Below, piece by piece: positions 1 to 6,463 of a stretch of DNA of 9,383 nt; positions within the stretch are counted from its first letter, which is position 1; every line of letters starts with the position of its first letter. The notes beneath the pieces are model-generated. The model did not search any database. It was not told where the DNA came from and was given only the letters and a program-made list of their open reading frames with translations. Position numbers and translations under genes: made by a program. The stretch spans positions 1 through 9,383 of the forward strand of contig RFZT01000075.1 in the NCBI GenBank assembly GCA_009920585.1. Direction: 5' to 3'. This DNA is from a bacterium (GTDB lineage Bacteria > Verrucomicrobiota > Verrucomicrobiia > Chthoniobacterales > Terrimicrobiaceae).

Positions 1-434
1 CGCAAGCGTGTGATCGCCTCGCTGAAGCGCTTGAGGCCGGCTTCATTGTTTGGCAAACCGCTGCCATCGTTCATTCCGTAGCAGGCCACAACGAGGTCTG
101 GTTTCGTGGCCGCAAGGGTGCGATCGAGGCGGGCGCTAATACTGGGACGTGGAAATCCGAATTTTTTCAGATGAAGGGCGTTTTCCTCGGGCAAAAGATC
201 GGTGGCCGTTTCGCTCGCGAGGCCGACGTCGAGGACTTCGATTTGCTGACCTTGAGAGAGGAGCCAGCACTCAATATCGGTCACGTAATCGCCGGCCTGG
301 GTGATGCTGTCGCCAAGAAAAACGATTCTCTGAACACCAACCAGCGAAGCGGGGGTGGATTTCGCCATTGAAGACATAGCAACACCCTCCATAACGGCAA
401 GGCACAGGAAAAGGAACTTTTTAGAAGAGGTCAT
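1..434 (-). CDS. Secreted SGNH/GDSL-type hydrolase, N-terminal part (partial)
   Basis: The ATG at 434 opens a frame that stays open to the window edge, giving about 144 residues; the C-terminal part lies outside. The N-terminus (two Lys, then a hydrophobic stretch at about 7-20, with a likely cut near SSMA at 21-24) looks like a Sec signal peptide. Block I of the SGNH fold is seen as FLGDSIT (39-45), making Ser43 the predicted nucleophile. A block II Gly lies in DVGLAS (69-74), and block III is GMND (120-123), with Asn122 contributing to the oxyanion hole. The block V Asp/His pair would lie beyond the edge. Known members are esterases, lipases or carbohydrate acetyl-esterases, and the substrate cannot be told from this fragment. 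It is transcribed away from fabG. No Shine-Dalgarno sequence is visible before 434; Met20 or Met23 could be alternative starts but would lose the signal peptide. Confidence 0.82.
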   Translation of the reverse strand, partial: MTSSKKFLFLCLAVMEGVAMSSMAKSTPASLVGVQRIVFLGDSITQAGDYVTDIECWLLSQGQQIEVLDVGLASETATDLLPEENALHLKKFGFPRPSISARLDRTLAATKPDLVVACYGMNDGSGLPNNEAGLKRFSEAITRL

Positions 435-550
435 TTCTGAGGATTCCATCAGCAACGAAATGGCGTCGCCAGCAAAACAATGAAAAGTCACTGCGAGTGG
501 AGTTTTTTTATTTCCATGGGCCACGCACTGGTGTCCAGTTTGAATCCAGC
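435..550. other. Divergent intergenic region between the SGNH hydrolase and fabG
   Basis: This 116-bp gap must hold the promoters of two diverging genes. I see no convincing -35/-10 pair, operator or Shine-Dalgarno sequence on either strand. A GTG at 497 is in frame with fabG and would add 18 residues, but they match nothing in the FabG family, so I treat this stretch as non-coding. Confidence 0.5.
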
Positions 551-1303
551 ATGAGCACAAAACGATTTGAAAATCAGGTAGCGGTTGTTACGGGAGCGGG
601 CCGGGGAATCGGAGAGGGCATTGCAAGGCATCTTGCGAGTGAGGGAGCTAAGATCGCTGTGGTGAGCCGCACGGAGTCGAACTCCGTGCGCACGGCCGAG
701 GCTATCAACGCCATCGCGCCGGATTCTGCGCGGCCTTATGCGGTGGACGTGGCCGATTTTGATGCGGTGCAGAAGGTGGGCGAGCAGATTCTCGCGGACT
801 TCGGTCGCTGCGATATCCTAGTTAACAATGCCGGCATCACGCGCGACACGCTCGCGATGCGGATGTCGAGTGAGGATTGGGATGTTGTGCTCCAGACGAA
901 TCTCAAGGGGGCATTCAGCTTCACTCGCGCCATCCTGCGAGCGATGGTCAAGCAACGCTCGGGACGTATCATTAATATCAGCTCCGTCAGTGGGCTCATG
1001 GGTCTTGCGGGCCAAGCCAACTACGCTGCCAGCAAGGCTGGGCTCATTGGAATGAGTAAGAGCATCGCCCGTGAAATCGCCAGCCGAGGGATCACGGTCA
1101 ATGTGGTTGCTCCAGGATTTATCGAAACGGATATGACCTCCGTTTTGAATGAAGAGGTGCGCAAGGGGGCGCTTTCGCAAATCCCGCTCACCCGCTTCGG
1201 CGCAGTGGAAGACATCGCCTCCGCCGTCGCTTTTCTGGCCAGCAAAGAAGCGGCCTACATCACTGGCCAAGTGCTGGCGGTGGATGGCGGCATGAGTATG
1301 TGA
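551..1303 (+). CDS. fabG: 3-oxoacyl-[acyl-carrier-protein] reductase (SDR family, FabG type)
   Basis: Predicted to reduce 3-oxoacyl-ACP to (R)-3-hydroxyacyl-ACP with NADPH in type II fatty-acid synthesis, in the cytoplasm. With the ATG at 551 it has 250 residues, the usual FabG length. The cofactor loop TGAGRGIG is at 14-21, and Arg40 after the second strand fits NADPH preference. NNAGITRD is at 92-99. The catalytic set is Asn117, Ser145, Tyr158 and Lys162, each exactly seven residues later than Ser138/Tyr151/Lys155 of E. coli FabG. The two arginines known to dock ACP in E. coli (129 and 172) are also kept, as Arg136 and Arg179, which favours FabG over a generic SDR. PGFIETDMT (188-196) and VDGGM near the end are also typical. 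No acpP, fabD or fabF is adjacent, so a PhaB-like or other acyl-reductase role stays possible. The sixA-like gene starts 19 nt downstream. Confidence 0.9.
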   Translation: MSTKRFENQVAVVTGAGRGIGEGIARHLASEGAKIAVVSRTESNSVRTAEAINAIAPDSARPYAVDVADFDAVQKVGEQILADFGRCDILVNNAGITRDTLAMRMSSEDWDVVLQTNLKGAFSFTRAILRAMVKQRSGRIINISSVSGLMGLAGQANYAASKAGLIGMSKSIAREIASRGITVNVVAPGFIETDMTSVLNEEVRKGALSQIPLTRFGAVEDIASAVAFLASKEAAYITGQVLAVDGGMSM

Positions 1304-1322
1304 TCTTAAATTTTCTCCGCTG

Positions 1323-1790
1323 ATGACCGTTTACTTTCTCAGACACGCGGATGCCGAAAATATGGCCGCATCCGACTTCGAGCGAAATCTCACCCCGAAA
1401 GGGTTGGAGCAAGCGGCCAAGGTGGGGCGGTTTTGTAAGGCCCATGGACTCGTCCCGGACAAAATCCTCACGAGCCCGCTGAATCGTGCGCGGCAGACCG
1501 CTGATATTATCGGCAAGGCTCTGGGTGCTGAGCCAGTCGTGCAGGGCTGGCTCGCGTGCGGCATGGGTATTGAAACGCTTCTCAAGGAATTGGCCGAGCA
1601 GGGTGAGGTGGAATCCATCCTCGTTGTCGGTCACGAGCCGGATTTCAGTTCCGTGATAAGCGAGTTGATCGGAGCGAGCGAAGGGGGAGGCGTGTTGGTT
1701 ACCAAGGCCTCGCTCACGGCTATCCGCTGCCCTTGGATCGGTTCGGATTCTGGCCAACTCAAGTTTTCGATTCCCGTCCGACTCATGTAA
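1323..1790 (+). CDS. sixA: Phosphohistidine phosphatase, SixA type (histidine phosphatase superfamily)
   Basis: This is a 155-residue single-domain member of branch 1 of the histidine phosphatase superfamily, about the length of SixA. The RHG-type motif is LRHADAE (6-12), with Arg7 and the phospho-accepting His8. The second arginine is Arg55 in TSPLNRARQTA (50-60), and the second catalytic histidine is His104 in VVGHEPDFS (101-109). SixA of E. coli removes phosphate from histidine phosphotransfer (HPt) domains or phosphotransferase-system components. In this genome the substrate is unknown, and small SixA-like proteins also act on small phosphate esters. The gene lies between fabG and a glycogen synthase gene, with gaps of 19 and 42 nt. 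That suggests co-transcription but does not identify a target. No Shine-Dalgarno sequence precedes the ATG. Confidence 0.85.
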   Translation: MTVYFLRHADAENMAASDFERNLTPKGLEQAAKVGRFCKAHGLVPDKILTSPLNRARQTADIIGKALGAEPVVQGWLACGMGIETLLKELAEQGEVESILVVGHEPDFSSVISELIGASEGGGVLVTKASLTAIRCPWIGSDSGQLKFSIPVRLM

Positions 1791-1810
1791 CCTCCTCGCA
1801 ATAAACCCCG

Positions 1811-1832
1811 TTAATATATTTTAAAAAAACCA
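1811..1832 (+). promoter_or_regulatory. AT-rich patch before the glycogen synthase gene, possible -10 element
   Basis: In otherwise GC-rich sequence, the last 22 bases before the glycogen synthase ATG are almost all A/T and include TAATAT at 1812-1817 inside the palindrome AATATATT (1813-1820). This could be a -10 box giving a very short leader, or simply an unstructured A-rich translation start region in place of a Shine-Dalgarno sequence. No good -35 hexamer is seen at the right distance, so confidence is low. Confidence 0.2.
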
Positions 1833-3053
1833 ATGAAAGCCCTGTTCCTCACCAATGAATATCCTCCGACCATCTACGGTGGTGCGGGAGTGCACGTCGA
1901 ATATCTCAGTCGCGAACTCGCACGCTTGATGGAGGTCGAAGTCCGATGCTTCGGAAATCAAAACTATGCCGATGGCCAGCTTGCCGCGCGCGGGTTTGGA
2001 CTTTCCACAGAGGCCTACACAAACCCATCCAAACTCAACTCGGTCTTCGGTGCGCTTCAACGTTGCTTGGATTTTAATACGACGAACATCGACGCCGATG
2101 TCGTTCACTGCCACACGTGGTATTCCCATTTCGGCGGAATCCTCGCGAAGCTCAACTATGGCATTCCGCTCGTTGTCACCGTGCATTCGCTCGAGCCGCT
2201 CCGCCCTTGGAAGCGCGAGCAACTCGGGGGTGGATATGATTTTACCTGCTGGCTGGAAAAAACGGCTCTGGAAATGGCGGACGCCGTCGTCGCTGTTTCG
2301 GAAGGGACCCGCCAAGATGTGGCGGATCTTTTTAATGTCGATCCGGCCAAGATGCACATCATCTACAACGGCATCGACCCCGAGGAATACCAACCCGTCG
2401 CGGCGCATGGCGTCCTTGACCGCTTTGGCATTGATTCCTCAAAGCCCTATGCCCTCTTCCTCGGTCGCATCACGCGACAGAAGGGGATCATTCATCTCGT
2501 GAATGCGATCAAGCATCTGGACCCTTCCTTCCAAGTCGTCCTCTGCGCCGGTGCGCCGGACACGCCGGAAATCGCCGAAGAGATGCGCGCGGCTGTCACT
2601 GCCGCGCAACAAAAACGCGAGGGCGTGATCTGGATCAACGAAATGCTCGATAACAAAGCAAAAATCGAGCTCTACAGTCACGCCGGCGTCTTCGTGTGTC
2701 CCTCGATTTACGAGCCATTCGGAATCATCAATCTGGAAGCGATGGCCTGCGGCCGCGCGGTGGTCGCGAGTGCGGTCGGTGGCATTCGTGAAGTCGTGCA
2801 GCACGGCGTGACGGGCTACCTTGTTCCGCTAGAGCAGATGAGCGCCAGCCCGTTTGAGCCGATCAATCCCGAAGCGTTCTCGCACGACCTCGCTGACCGC
2901 ATCAACGAAGTGATGGCCGATCCTGCCAAGCAGGCTGCCTTCGGTGAAGCCGGTCGCCGCCGTGCGGTTGAGGTCTTTTCTTGGGGCGCTATTGCGAAGC
3001 AAACCCAAGCCCTCTACGAAACCCTGGTGTCCGCCCCCAAGCAGTCGGCTTGA
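1833..3053 (+). CDS. glgA: Glycogen synthase / alpha-maltose-1-phosphate synthase, Corynebacterium-type GT4
   Basis: This 406-residue GT-B glycosyltransferase closely resembles the actinobacterial glycogen synthase family (GlgA/GlgM, Mycobacterium tuberculosis Rv1212c type) rather than the longer GT5 GlgA of E. coli. The N-terminal Rossmann domain begins NEYPPTIYGGAGVH (8-21). HTWY (94-97), HSLEPLRPWK (118-127) and the LGGGY segment (131-135) are hallmarks of this family. In the C-terminal domain GRITRQKG (211-218) carries the nucleotide-sugar phosphate-binding Arg and Lys. The E-x7-E motif is Glu294 to Glu302 in EPFGIINLE. Family members use ADP-glucose either to extend alpha-1,4-glucan or to make maltose-1-phosphate for the GlgE pathway; sequence alone does not separate the two, and no glgE, glgB or glgC is in the window. 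The TGA stop overlaps the next gene's TTG start by 4 nt, suggesting translational coupling with the flavoprotein. Confidence 0.9.
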   Translation: MKALFLTNEYPPTIYGGAGVHVEYLSRELARLMEVEVRCFGNQNYADGQLAARGFGLSTEAYTNPSKLNSVFGALQRCLDFNTTNIDADVVHCHTWYSHFGGILAKLNYGIPLVVTVHSLEPLRPWKREQLGGGYDFTCWLEKTALEMADAVVAVSEGTRQDVADLFNVDPAKMHIIYNGIDPEEYQPVAAHGVLDRFGIDSSKPYALFLGRITRQKGIIHLVNAIKHLDPSFQVVLCAGAPDTPEIAEEMRAAVTAAQQKREGVIWINEMLDNKAKIELYSHAGVFVCPSIYEPFGIINLEAMACGRAVVASAVGGIREVVQHGVTGYLVPLEQMSASPFEPINPEAFSHDLADRINEVMADPAKQAAFGEAGRRRAVEVFSWGAIAKQTQALYETLVSAPKQSA

Positions 3054-4252
3054 GTCTGCACAGCACGATCGCCGTCATCGGTGGCGGGCCAGCCGGCCTC
3101 CGCGCCGCCGAGGTGGCTTCACAAGGGGGACTAGCGGTCACATTATTCGACTCCAAACCCTCGGTTGGACGCAAATTCCTCGTCGCAGGAAAAGGCGGAC
3201 TCAATCTCACTCATGGGGAAGCGATTGAACGGTTCGCAACGCGATACACGGGCCCGGAGATGACCGACGGAGCATGGCGTGACTTGATCGAGGGCTTTGA
3301 CTCGCAAGCCCTGCAGCATTGGGCCGCCGGTTTGGAGGTGGAGACATTTCAGGCGAGCAGTGGCCGAGTATATCCGAAGGCACTTACGGCCGCGCCCCTG
3401 TTGAGGAGATGGATCGCCCGTCTGCGCTCGTTGGGTGTGAATTTTAAGATGCATCACCGCTGCGTGAGCATCGAGATGGGTGCTCCTTACCGAATGGGTT
3501 TTGCCGATGGAACAATGGTCACGGCCGACGCGGTCATTCTGGCACTTGGCGGGGGATCCTGGAAAAAAACCGGCTCCGACGGGGCTTGGCTACCGATGTT
3601 GGAAAGGCTCGGCATTGCGTGCCATCCGCTCGCGCCAGCGAATTGCGGATGGGAGCATCCTTGGACACCCGAGATTCTGGCTCAAGCGGAGGGCAAGCCG
3701 CTTAAAAATATCCATGTGCGTGCGGGTGATACCACCGCAATCGGCGAATTGCTTTTGACCCGCTACGGACTCGAAGGAGGGCCGATTTACGAACTCGGTG
3801 CGGCCCTACGGGCCATGGAGGTCCCCGCCATCGCGATCGACTTCAAACCCGCTCACACGCACGAACAACTTGTTGCCAAGATGGAGTCTGCGCGGAGGAA
3901 TTTTCTCGCGGAAGCCGGCACGCGCTGGAAGCTCAGTGACGCAGCCGTGGCTATTCTTTCGCGAAAGTCGTGGGATGATGTGAACTCGCTGGCCCGTGAA
4001 GCCAAGCACTGCGTGATTGCGCTCACCGGCCCACGTCCTCTCGATGAAGCGATCTCGTCCGCTGGCGGGATTCGCTGGAGCGAATTGGATCGCAATCTGA
4101 TGGTCAAAAAACATCCTGGCATCTTTGTGGCGGGAGAGATGATCGATTGGGAAGCGCCGACCGGCGGCTATCTCATGCAAGGTTGCTTTGCCACAGGCAC
4201 CCGAGCCGCCACGGGCGCCGTCGATTGGGTGGGATCAAGTTCCCTTGCCTAA
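3050..4252 (+). CDS. FAD-dependent flavoprotein of the PP_4765 / HI0933 (BaiN-like) group
   Basis: This is a roughly 400-residue flavoprotein of unknown substrate. The dinucleotide-binding loop VIGGGPAG is at 9-16. GRKFLVAGKGGLNLTH (40-55) is the HI0933/BaiN-family signature. GRVYPK (105-110), LALGGGSW (164-171) and TRYGLEGG (237-244) follow, and the C-terminal FAD-contact motif runs AGEMIDWEAPTGGYLMQ (361-377). Compact length and this motif set match the TIGR03862-type (PP_4765) branch as I remember it. BaiN relatives are NAD(P)/FAD oxidoreductases, but no reaction is established for this branch. The frame is open upstream to 2981, but those codons overlap glgA and match nothing. TTG at 3050 fits best: it shares bases with the glgA stop (TTGA) and puts the Rossmann strand at the N-terminus. 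CTG at 3056 is less likely. The next gene begins 1 nt after the stop. Confidence 0.85.
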   Translation: MSLHSTIAVIGGGPAGLRAAEVASQGGLAVTLFDSKPSVGRKFLVAGKGGLNLTHGEAIERFATRYTGPEMTDGAWRDLIEGFDSQALQHWAAGLEVETFQASSGRVYPKALTAAPLLRRWIARLRSLGVNFKMHHRCVSIEMGAPYRMGFADGTMVTADAVILALGGGSWKKTGSDGAWLPMLERLGIACHPLAPANCGWEHPWTPEILAQAEGKPLKNIHVRAGDTTAIGELLLTRYGLEGGPIYELGAALRAMEVPAIAIDFKPAHTHEQLVAKMESARRNFLAEAGTRWKLSDAAVAILSRKSWDDVNSLAREAKHCVIALTGPRPLDEAISSAGGIRWSELDRNLMVKKHPGIFVAGEMIDWEAPTGGYLMQGCFATGTRAATGAVDWVGSSSLA

Positions 4253-4253
4253 T

Positions 4254-5036
4254 ATGGGAGAAAAATTCATTGGGATTCTCCACCAATCACTGCATTTTAG
4301 TTTCATGCCATTCGTTGTTTTTCTGATCACCGCTCTACTCGGCATCAGCCCGCTTTATTGCGAGGAGCCAACGGCGCAGGAGATCGTCGCTGCCGCCCGC
4401 CTCAACCCCATGGGGGGCGAAATCACTCTCAATGCGCAACTGCGCGCCGGCTCGGTGAAAGTTCCCTTTCTCATTGAGGTCAAAAACGGGTCCATCCGGT
4501 ATGGGTTCAGCGATCCTCGGCAGGACATTATTCTGACTCTTGGCGAGGACGAGTCCCAACTCGAGGAATCCCTAGCGGATGCAAAATCACGAGTTCCCGT
4601 CGCTCGCTACGATGATTCCGTTCGCGGCGGGCTCATCACCTATGAAGATCTGGCTCTGCGGTTTCTTTACTGGAAAAATCCACGCCTGCTGGGTGAGGAA
4701 ACCGTTCGTTCGCGTCGTGCATGGAAGATCGAGATCCCAGCGCCTCGCAGCAGTTCCCAATACGGTGCGGTTCGCGTGTGGATTGACCGCGAGTCCGCAG
4801 CGCTCCTCCGCATTGAGGGTTACGACAAATCCGGCGTTCTCGTAAAACGCTTCGAGGTGGTATCCGCTCAAAAAATCGACGGTCAGTGGATGTTGAAACA
4901 AATGCGCGTGGAGCGCATTGATCCGACCACTCACAAAACCACAGGCATCACTTATCTACAAAAGCTAATGAGTGTTCTTTTTCTTAAGTTTGCCCTCGCT
5001 CTGGGAACCGGGATTGCGATCACAGCCTTGCTGTGA
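4254..5036 (+). CDS. Exported LolA-like (outer membrane lipoprotein-sorting type) protein with a hydrophobic C-terminus
   Basis: The product has 260 residues from the ATG at 4254. An N-terminal export signal is seen: Lys4, a hydrophobic core at about 18-32 and a likely cleavage after Cys36 before EEPT. The preceding PLY is a poor lipobox, so a lipoprotein is unlikely. The middle follows the pattern of LolA-like periplasmic beta-proteins (Pfam LolA_like type): a 'RYGF' strand, then LITYEDLALRFLYWKNPRLLGEE, a WKIEIPAP strand, VWIDRESAALLRIEGYD, and a closing DGQWMLKQMRVE...HKTTGITYL strand that resembles family members. This assignment is by pattern and only moderately sure. Oddly, residues 238-260 form a second hydrophobic segment that runs to the last residue, so the protein may be anchored in the inner membrane at its C-terminus. 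An internal ATG at 4305 would drop the charged N-terminus. The stop overlaps the GTG of the next gene by 4 nt. Confidence 0.65.
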   Translation: MGEKFIGILHQSLHFSFMPFVVFLITALLGISPLYCEEPTAQEIVAAARLNPMGGEITLNAQLRAGSVKVPFLIEVKNGSIRYGFSDPRQDIILTLGEDESQLEESLADAKSRVPVARYDDSVRGGLITYEDLALRFLYWKNPRLLGEETVRSRRAWKIEIPAPRSSSQYGAVRVWIDRESAALLRIEGYDKSGVLVKRFEVVSAQKIDGQWMLKQMRVERIDPTTHKTTGITYLQKLMSVLFLKFALALGTGIAITALL

Positions 5037-5380
5037 GGAAGTTTCGATACGCTGCTGACCCGCTTTGTATCGCGGCAGTTGCGATCTACGTGATTCAGCG
5101 TTGGATATTTTCCCATCCTGCTTTGCGGGGTTGGTTTTCCGATGTCCTGTTTTTGCCGGCGGCGATTCCCGTTTTTCTCTGGATGGAGAGGAAGCTCGGT
5201 TTGCGAATGCATGATCGCAAACCCTCGCTCGCGGAAGTCGGTGGACTCTTCCTTGTTTGGTCGCTCGCCGCAGAAGGGATCGCTCCGCTTCTTTTCCAGC
5301 ACTGTACGGCAGACCCGCTTGATATCGTGGCCTATGCGGCGGGTGGGCTTTTTGCGTGGTTTTGGTGGACTCGCTTTTAG
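5033..5380 (+). CDS. Small multi-pass membrane protein, function unknown
   Basis: This 115-residue, very hydrophobic protein starts at GTG 5033, which overlaps the TGA of the LolA-like gene (GTGA), so translation is probably coupled. Four likely membrane helices lie at about 8-23, 33-50, 68-86 and 97-113. A positive loop (ERKLGLRMHDRKPS, 52-65) falls between helices two and three. The C-terminal TADPLDIVAYAAGGLF (92-107) resembles the 'D-P-x-D-x-x-x-Y-x-x-G' end seen in VanZ-like and related small membrane proteins, but the likeness is short and I do not assign a function. The overlap with the LolA-like gene suggests the two proteins work at the same membrane. The stop codon lies within a possible terminator stem. 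Confidence 0.7.
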   Translation: MRKFRYAADPLCIAAVAIYVIQRWIFSHPALRGWFSDVLFLPAAIPVFLWMERKLGLRMHDRKPSLAEVGGLFLVWSLAAEGIAPLLFQHCTADPLDIVAYAAGGLFAWFWWTRF

Positions 5381-5396
5381 CCCGAAAAAGCTTTTT
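5373..5396 (+). terminator. Weak rho-independent terminator at the end of the plus-strand operon
   Basis: GCTTTT (5373-5378) can pair with AAAAGC (5386-5391) around a 7-nt loop, followed directly by TTTTT (5392-5396). The stem is only 6 bp and A/T rich, so it is weak. It overlaps the membrane protein's TAG stop at 5378-5380. The same bases also form a 12-bp palindrome, AAAAAGCTTTTT (5385-5396), which could act in both directions. Confidence 0.35.
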
Positions 5397-5397
5397 A

Positions 5398-5433
5398 GAC
5401 AGGAGGACAGGATTTACAGGATTAACAAGAATT
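5398..5433 (+). repeat. Nonamer-type intergenic repeat (ACAGGATT family)
   Basis: ACAGGA occurs at 5399-5404, 5407-5412 and 5416-5421, with a degenerate ACAAGA at 5425-5430. The steps are 8, 9 and 9 nt, so the unit is roughly ACAGGATTT with a period of 9. From general knowledge, tracks of this ACAGGATTA/ACAGGATTT type recur between genes in unrelated bacteria. That this one is dispersed in this genome is inferred and cannot be checked here. Confidence 0.6.
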
Positions 5434-5464
5434 CCTTAGGGGTGTTGAACGCTGCGCTAAACAG

Positions 5465-5636
5465 AGAACGTTCTTTGATTTGTAAACAGCTGATTATCTG
5501 TGTTCTTTGACTCGCTCGCGCCCGCTCGTCTCGCCCTGCGGGCCAACCTGGTATTGGCCTTCCTCAAAGACTCCCAGCCTTCTCGGTTGTGTTCTTTGAT
5601 TCACTTCGTTCACTCCTTCGGAGTTGCTTTTAGCAA
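5465..5636. repeat. Cluster of short direct and inverted repeats in the convergent gap
   Basis: Three copies of GTTCTTTGA lie at 5470-5478, 5502-5510 and 5591-5599, and a reverse-complement core TCAAAGA at 5564-5570. The first copy is half of the palindrome AGAACGTTCT (5465-5474). Small hairpins follow: GCCC/GGGC (5533-5536 with 5540-5543), GGCCAA/TTGGCC (5541-5546 with 5554-5559), ACTCC/GGAGT (5612-5616 with 5620-5624) and TTGCT/AGCAA (5624-5628 with 5632-5636). The last one holds the stop codon of the minus-strand methyltransferase-like gene. None has a long T-tract, so they are poor rho-independent terminators. The composition and open frames look like a non-coding dispersed element rather than a gene. 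Confidence 0.5.
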
Positions 5637-6442
5637 TCTATCTCCCTTTGGTCGGTTGTGGTTAATTCCGCTGAATTCGGTTTTAGGCGACCTGAGGAAA
5701 AAACAAACGCTTCCACGCGCCGGGATTCACCCGCAGCCGGATGCTTTTCGCCGGGCGGTGCTAGCAGCCATATCCACGTGGCGGAGGGGGCGGGGAGCGG
5801 AAAGTCATGCAATAGGGAGTGCCAAGTGGGATCAGGATCGAGGCGGAGGGCGGTGTCGGTGATCAGTATCGCGTTGCGAGCTTGCCGCAGGAGATCGAGG
5901 TGAGCTGCATAGACGGCATGGATAGATTCGATGTCGCGGGAGTCGTCGTTGGAGCACGGAGCGTGGAGGGGGAGTTGAGAAAGGAGGCAACTTGAAATCG
6001 CCCAGTCCGCGCTGGAAACCAAGGCCACCAAATGGGGGTCAAGCTTAACGCCGGCAGGGGGCGCTTTGGCTGTGAGTATCCCGCTGATATCGCTTGTAAA
6101 AAGGCGCAGTCGGCCGAATGAAAATAAAGAACGGAGTTGGACTTCGATCGGATGAACTGCATCCACCAGCGTGATGACGGAAAAGTTTTTTTGCAGAAAC
6201 GTGAGGTTGATATCATTGAGGTGACCGCTGCCGAGGATGACGCAGTGCCGGGGGGAGGAGTCGGAGGGAGGGTGTTCTGTGTGCAAAGCAACGAAGACTT
6301 TGCAGGAATCGAGGTGGGGTTGCCATGCGGAAGCGCAGCGGGAACGACGATGGCGAATGGCGATCTGCGCGGCAAGGAGTCCGCTACGGCGCGAAGTCCA
6401 AGTCGCGGGGGTGATCGCCCATTCGAGAATTTCTAAAATCAA
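5630..6442 (-). CDS. Uncharacterised Rossmann-fold, SAM-methyltransferase-like protein
   Basis: This is a 270-residue protein of no known function. It resembles a family of uncharacterised proteobacterial and verrucomicrobial proteins with a methyltransferase-like core. The N-terminus (WAITPATWTSRRSGLLAAQIAIRHR at 8-32 and a Trp/Pro-His segment at 40-43) is helical and basic. The core follows: CVILGSGHLNDI (67-78) as the Gly-rich first loop, LVDAVHP (92-98) with Asp94 at the end of strand 2, SSCLLSQLPL (150-159), AILITDTAL (191-199) and WLLAPPGE (225-232). TTG at 6442 is the only standard start between the upstream in-frame stop (the cysH TAA, 6464-6466) and the conserved N-terminus, and it is chosen on that basis. 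It lies 21 nt below cysH and is probably co-transcribed. SAM binding is inferred from motif layout only; the substrate is unknown. Confidence 0.7.
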   Translation of the reverse strand: MILEILEWAITPATWTSRRSGLLAAQIAIRHRRSRCASAWQPHLDSCKVFVALHTEHPPSDSSPRHCVILGSGHLNDINLTFLQKNFSVITLVDAVHPIEVQLRSLFSFGRLRLFTSDISGILTAKAPPAGVKLDPHLVALVSSADWAISSCLLSQLPLHAPCSNDDSRDIESIHAVYAAHLDLLRQARNAILITDTALRLDPDPTWHSLLHDFPLPAPSATWIWLLAPPGEKHPAAGESRRVEAFVFSSGRLKPNSAELTTTDQREIDC

Positions 6443-6463
6443 AACGCTCCGGGGGTAGTCGGT

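Noticed and set aside
171..371. 66-residue plus-strand open frame near the left edge
   Set aside because: It is antisense to the SGNH hydrolase, whose signal peptide and GDS and GMND motifs are clear on the minus strand.
497..550. Upstream GTG start for fabG
   Set aside because: The extra 18 residues match nothing in the family, and the ATG at 551 gives the standard FabG length and spacing.
1821..2408. 195-residue minus-strand open frame opposite glgA
   Set aside because: It is a shadow of glgA, whose reading frame is unmistakable. It shows no motif and no start context of its own.
5398..5600. Possible CRISPR array or leader
   Set aside because: Repeats are only 9 nt, spacings (32 and 89) are irregular, there are no unique equal-length spacers, and no cas gene is present.
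5500..5862. 120-residue plus-strand open frame across the convergent gap
   Set aside because: It begins in the repeat cluster and then runs antisense into the methyltransferase-like gene. Its translation resembles typical translated repeat DNA.
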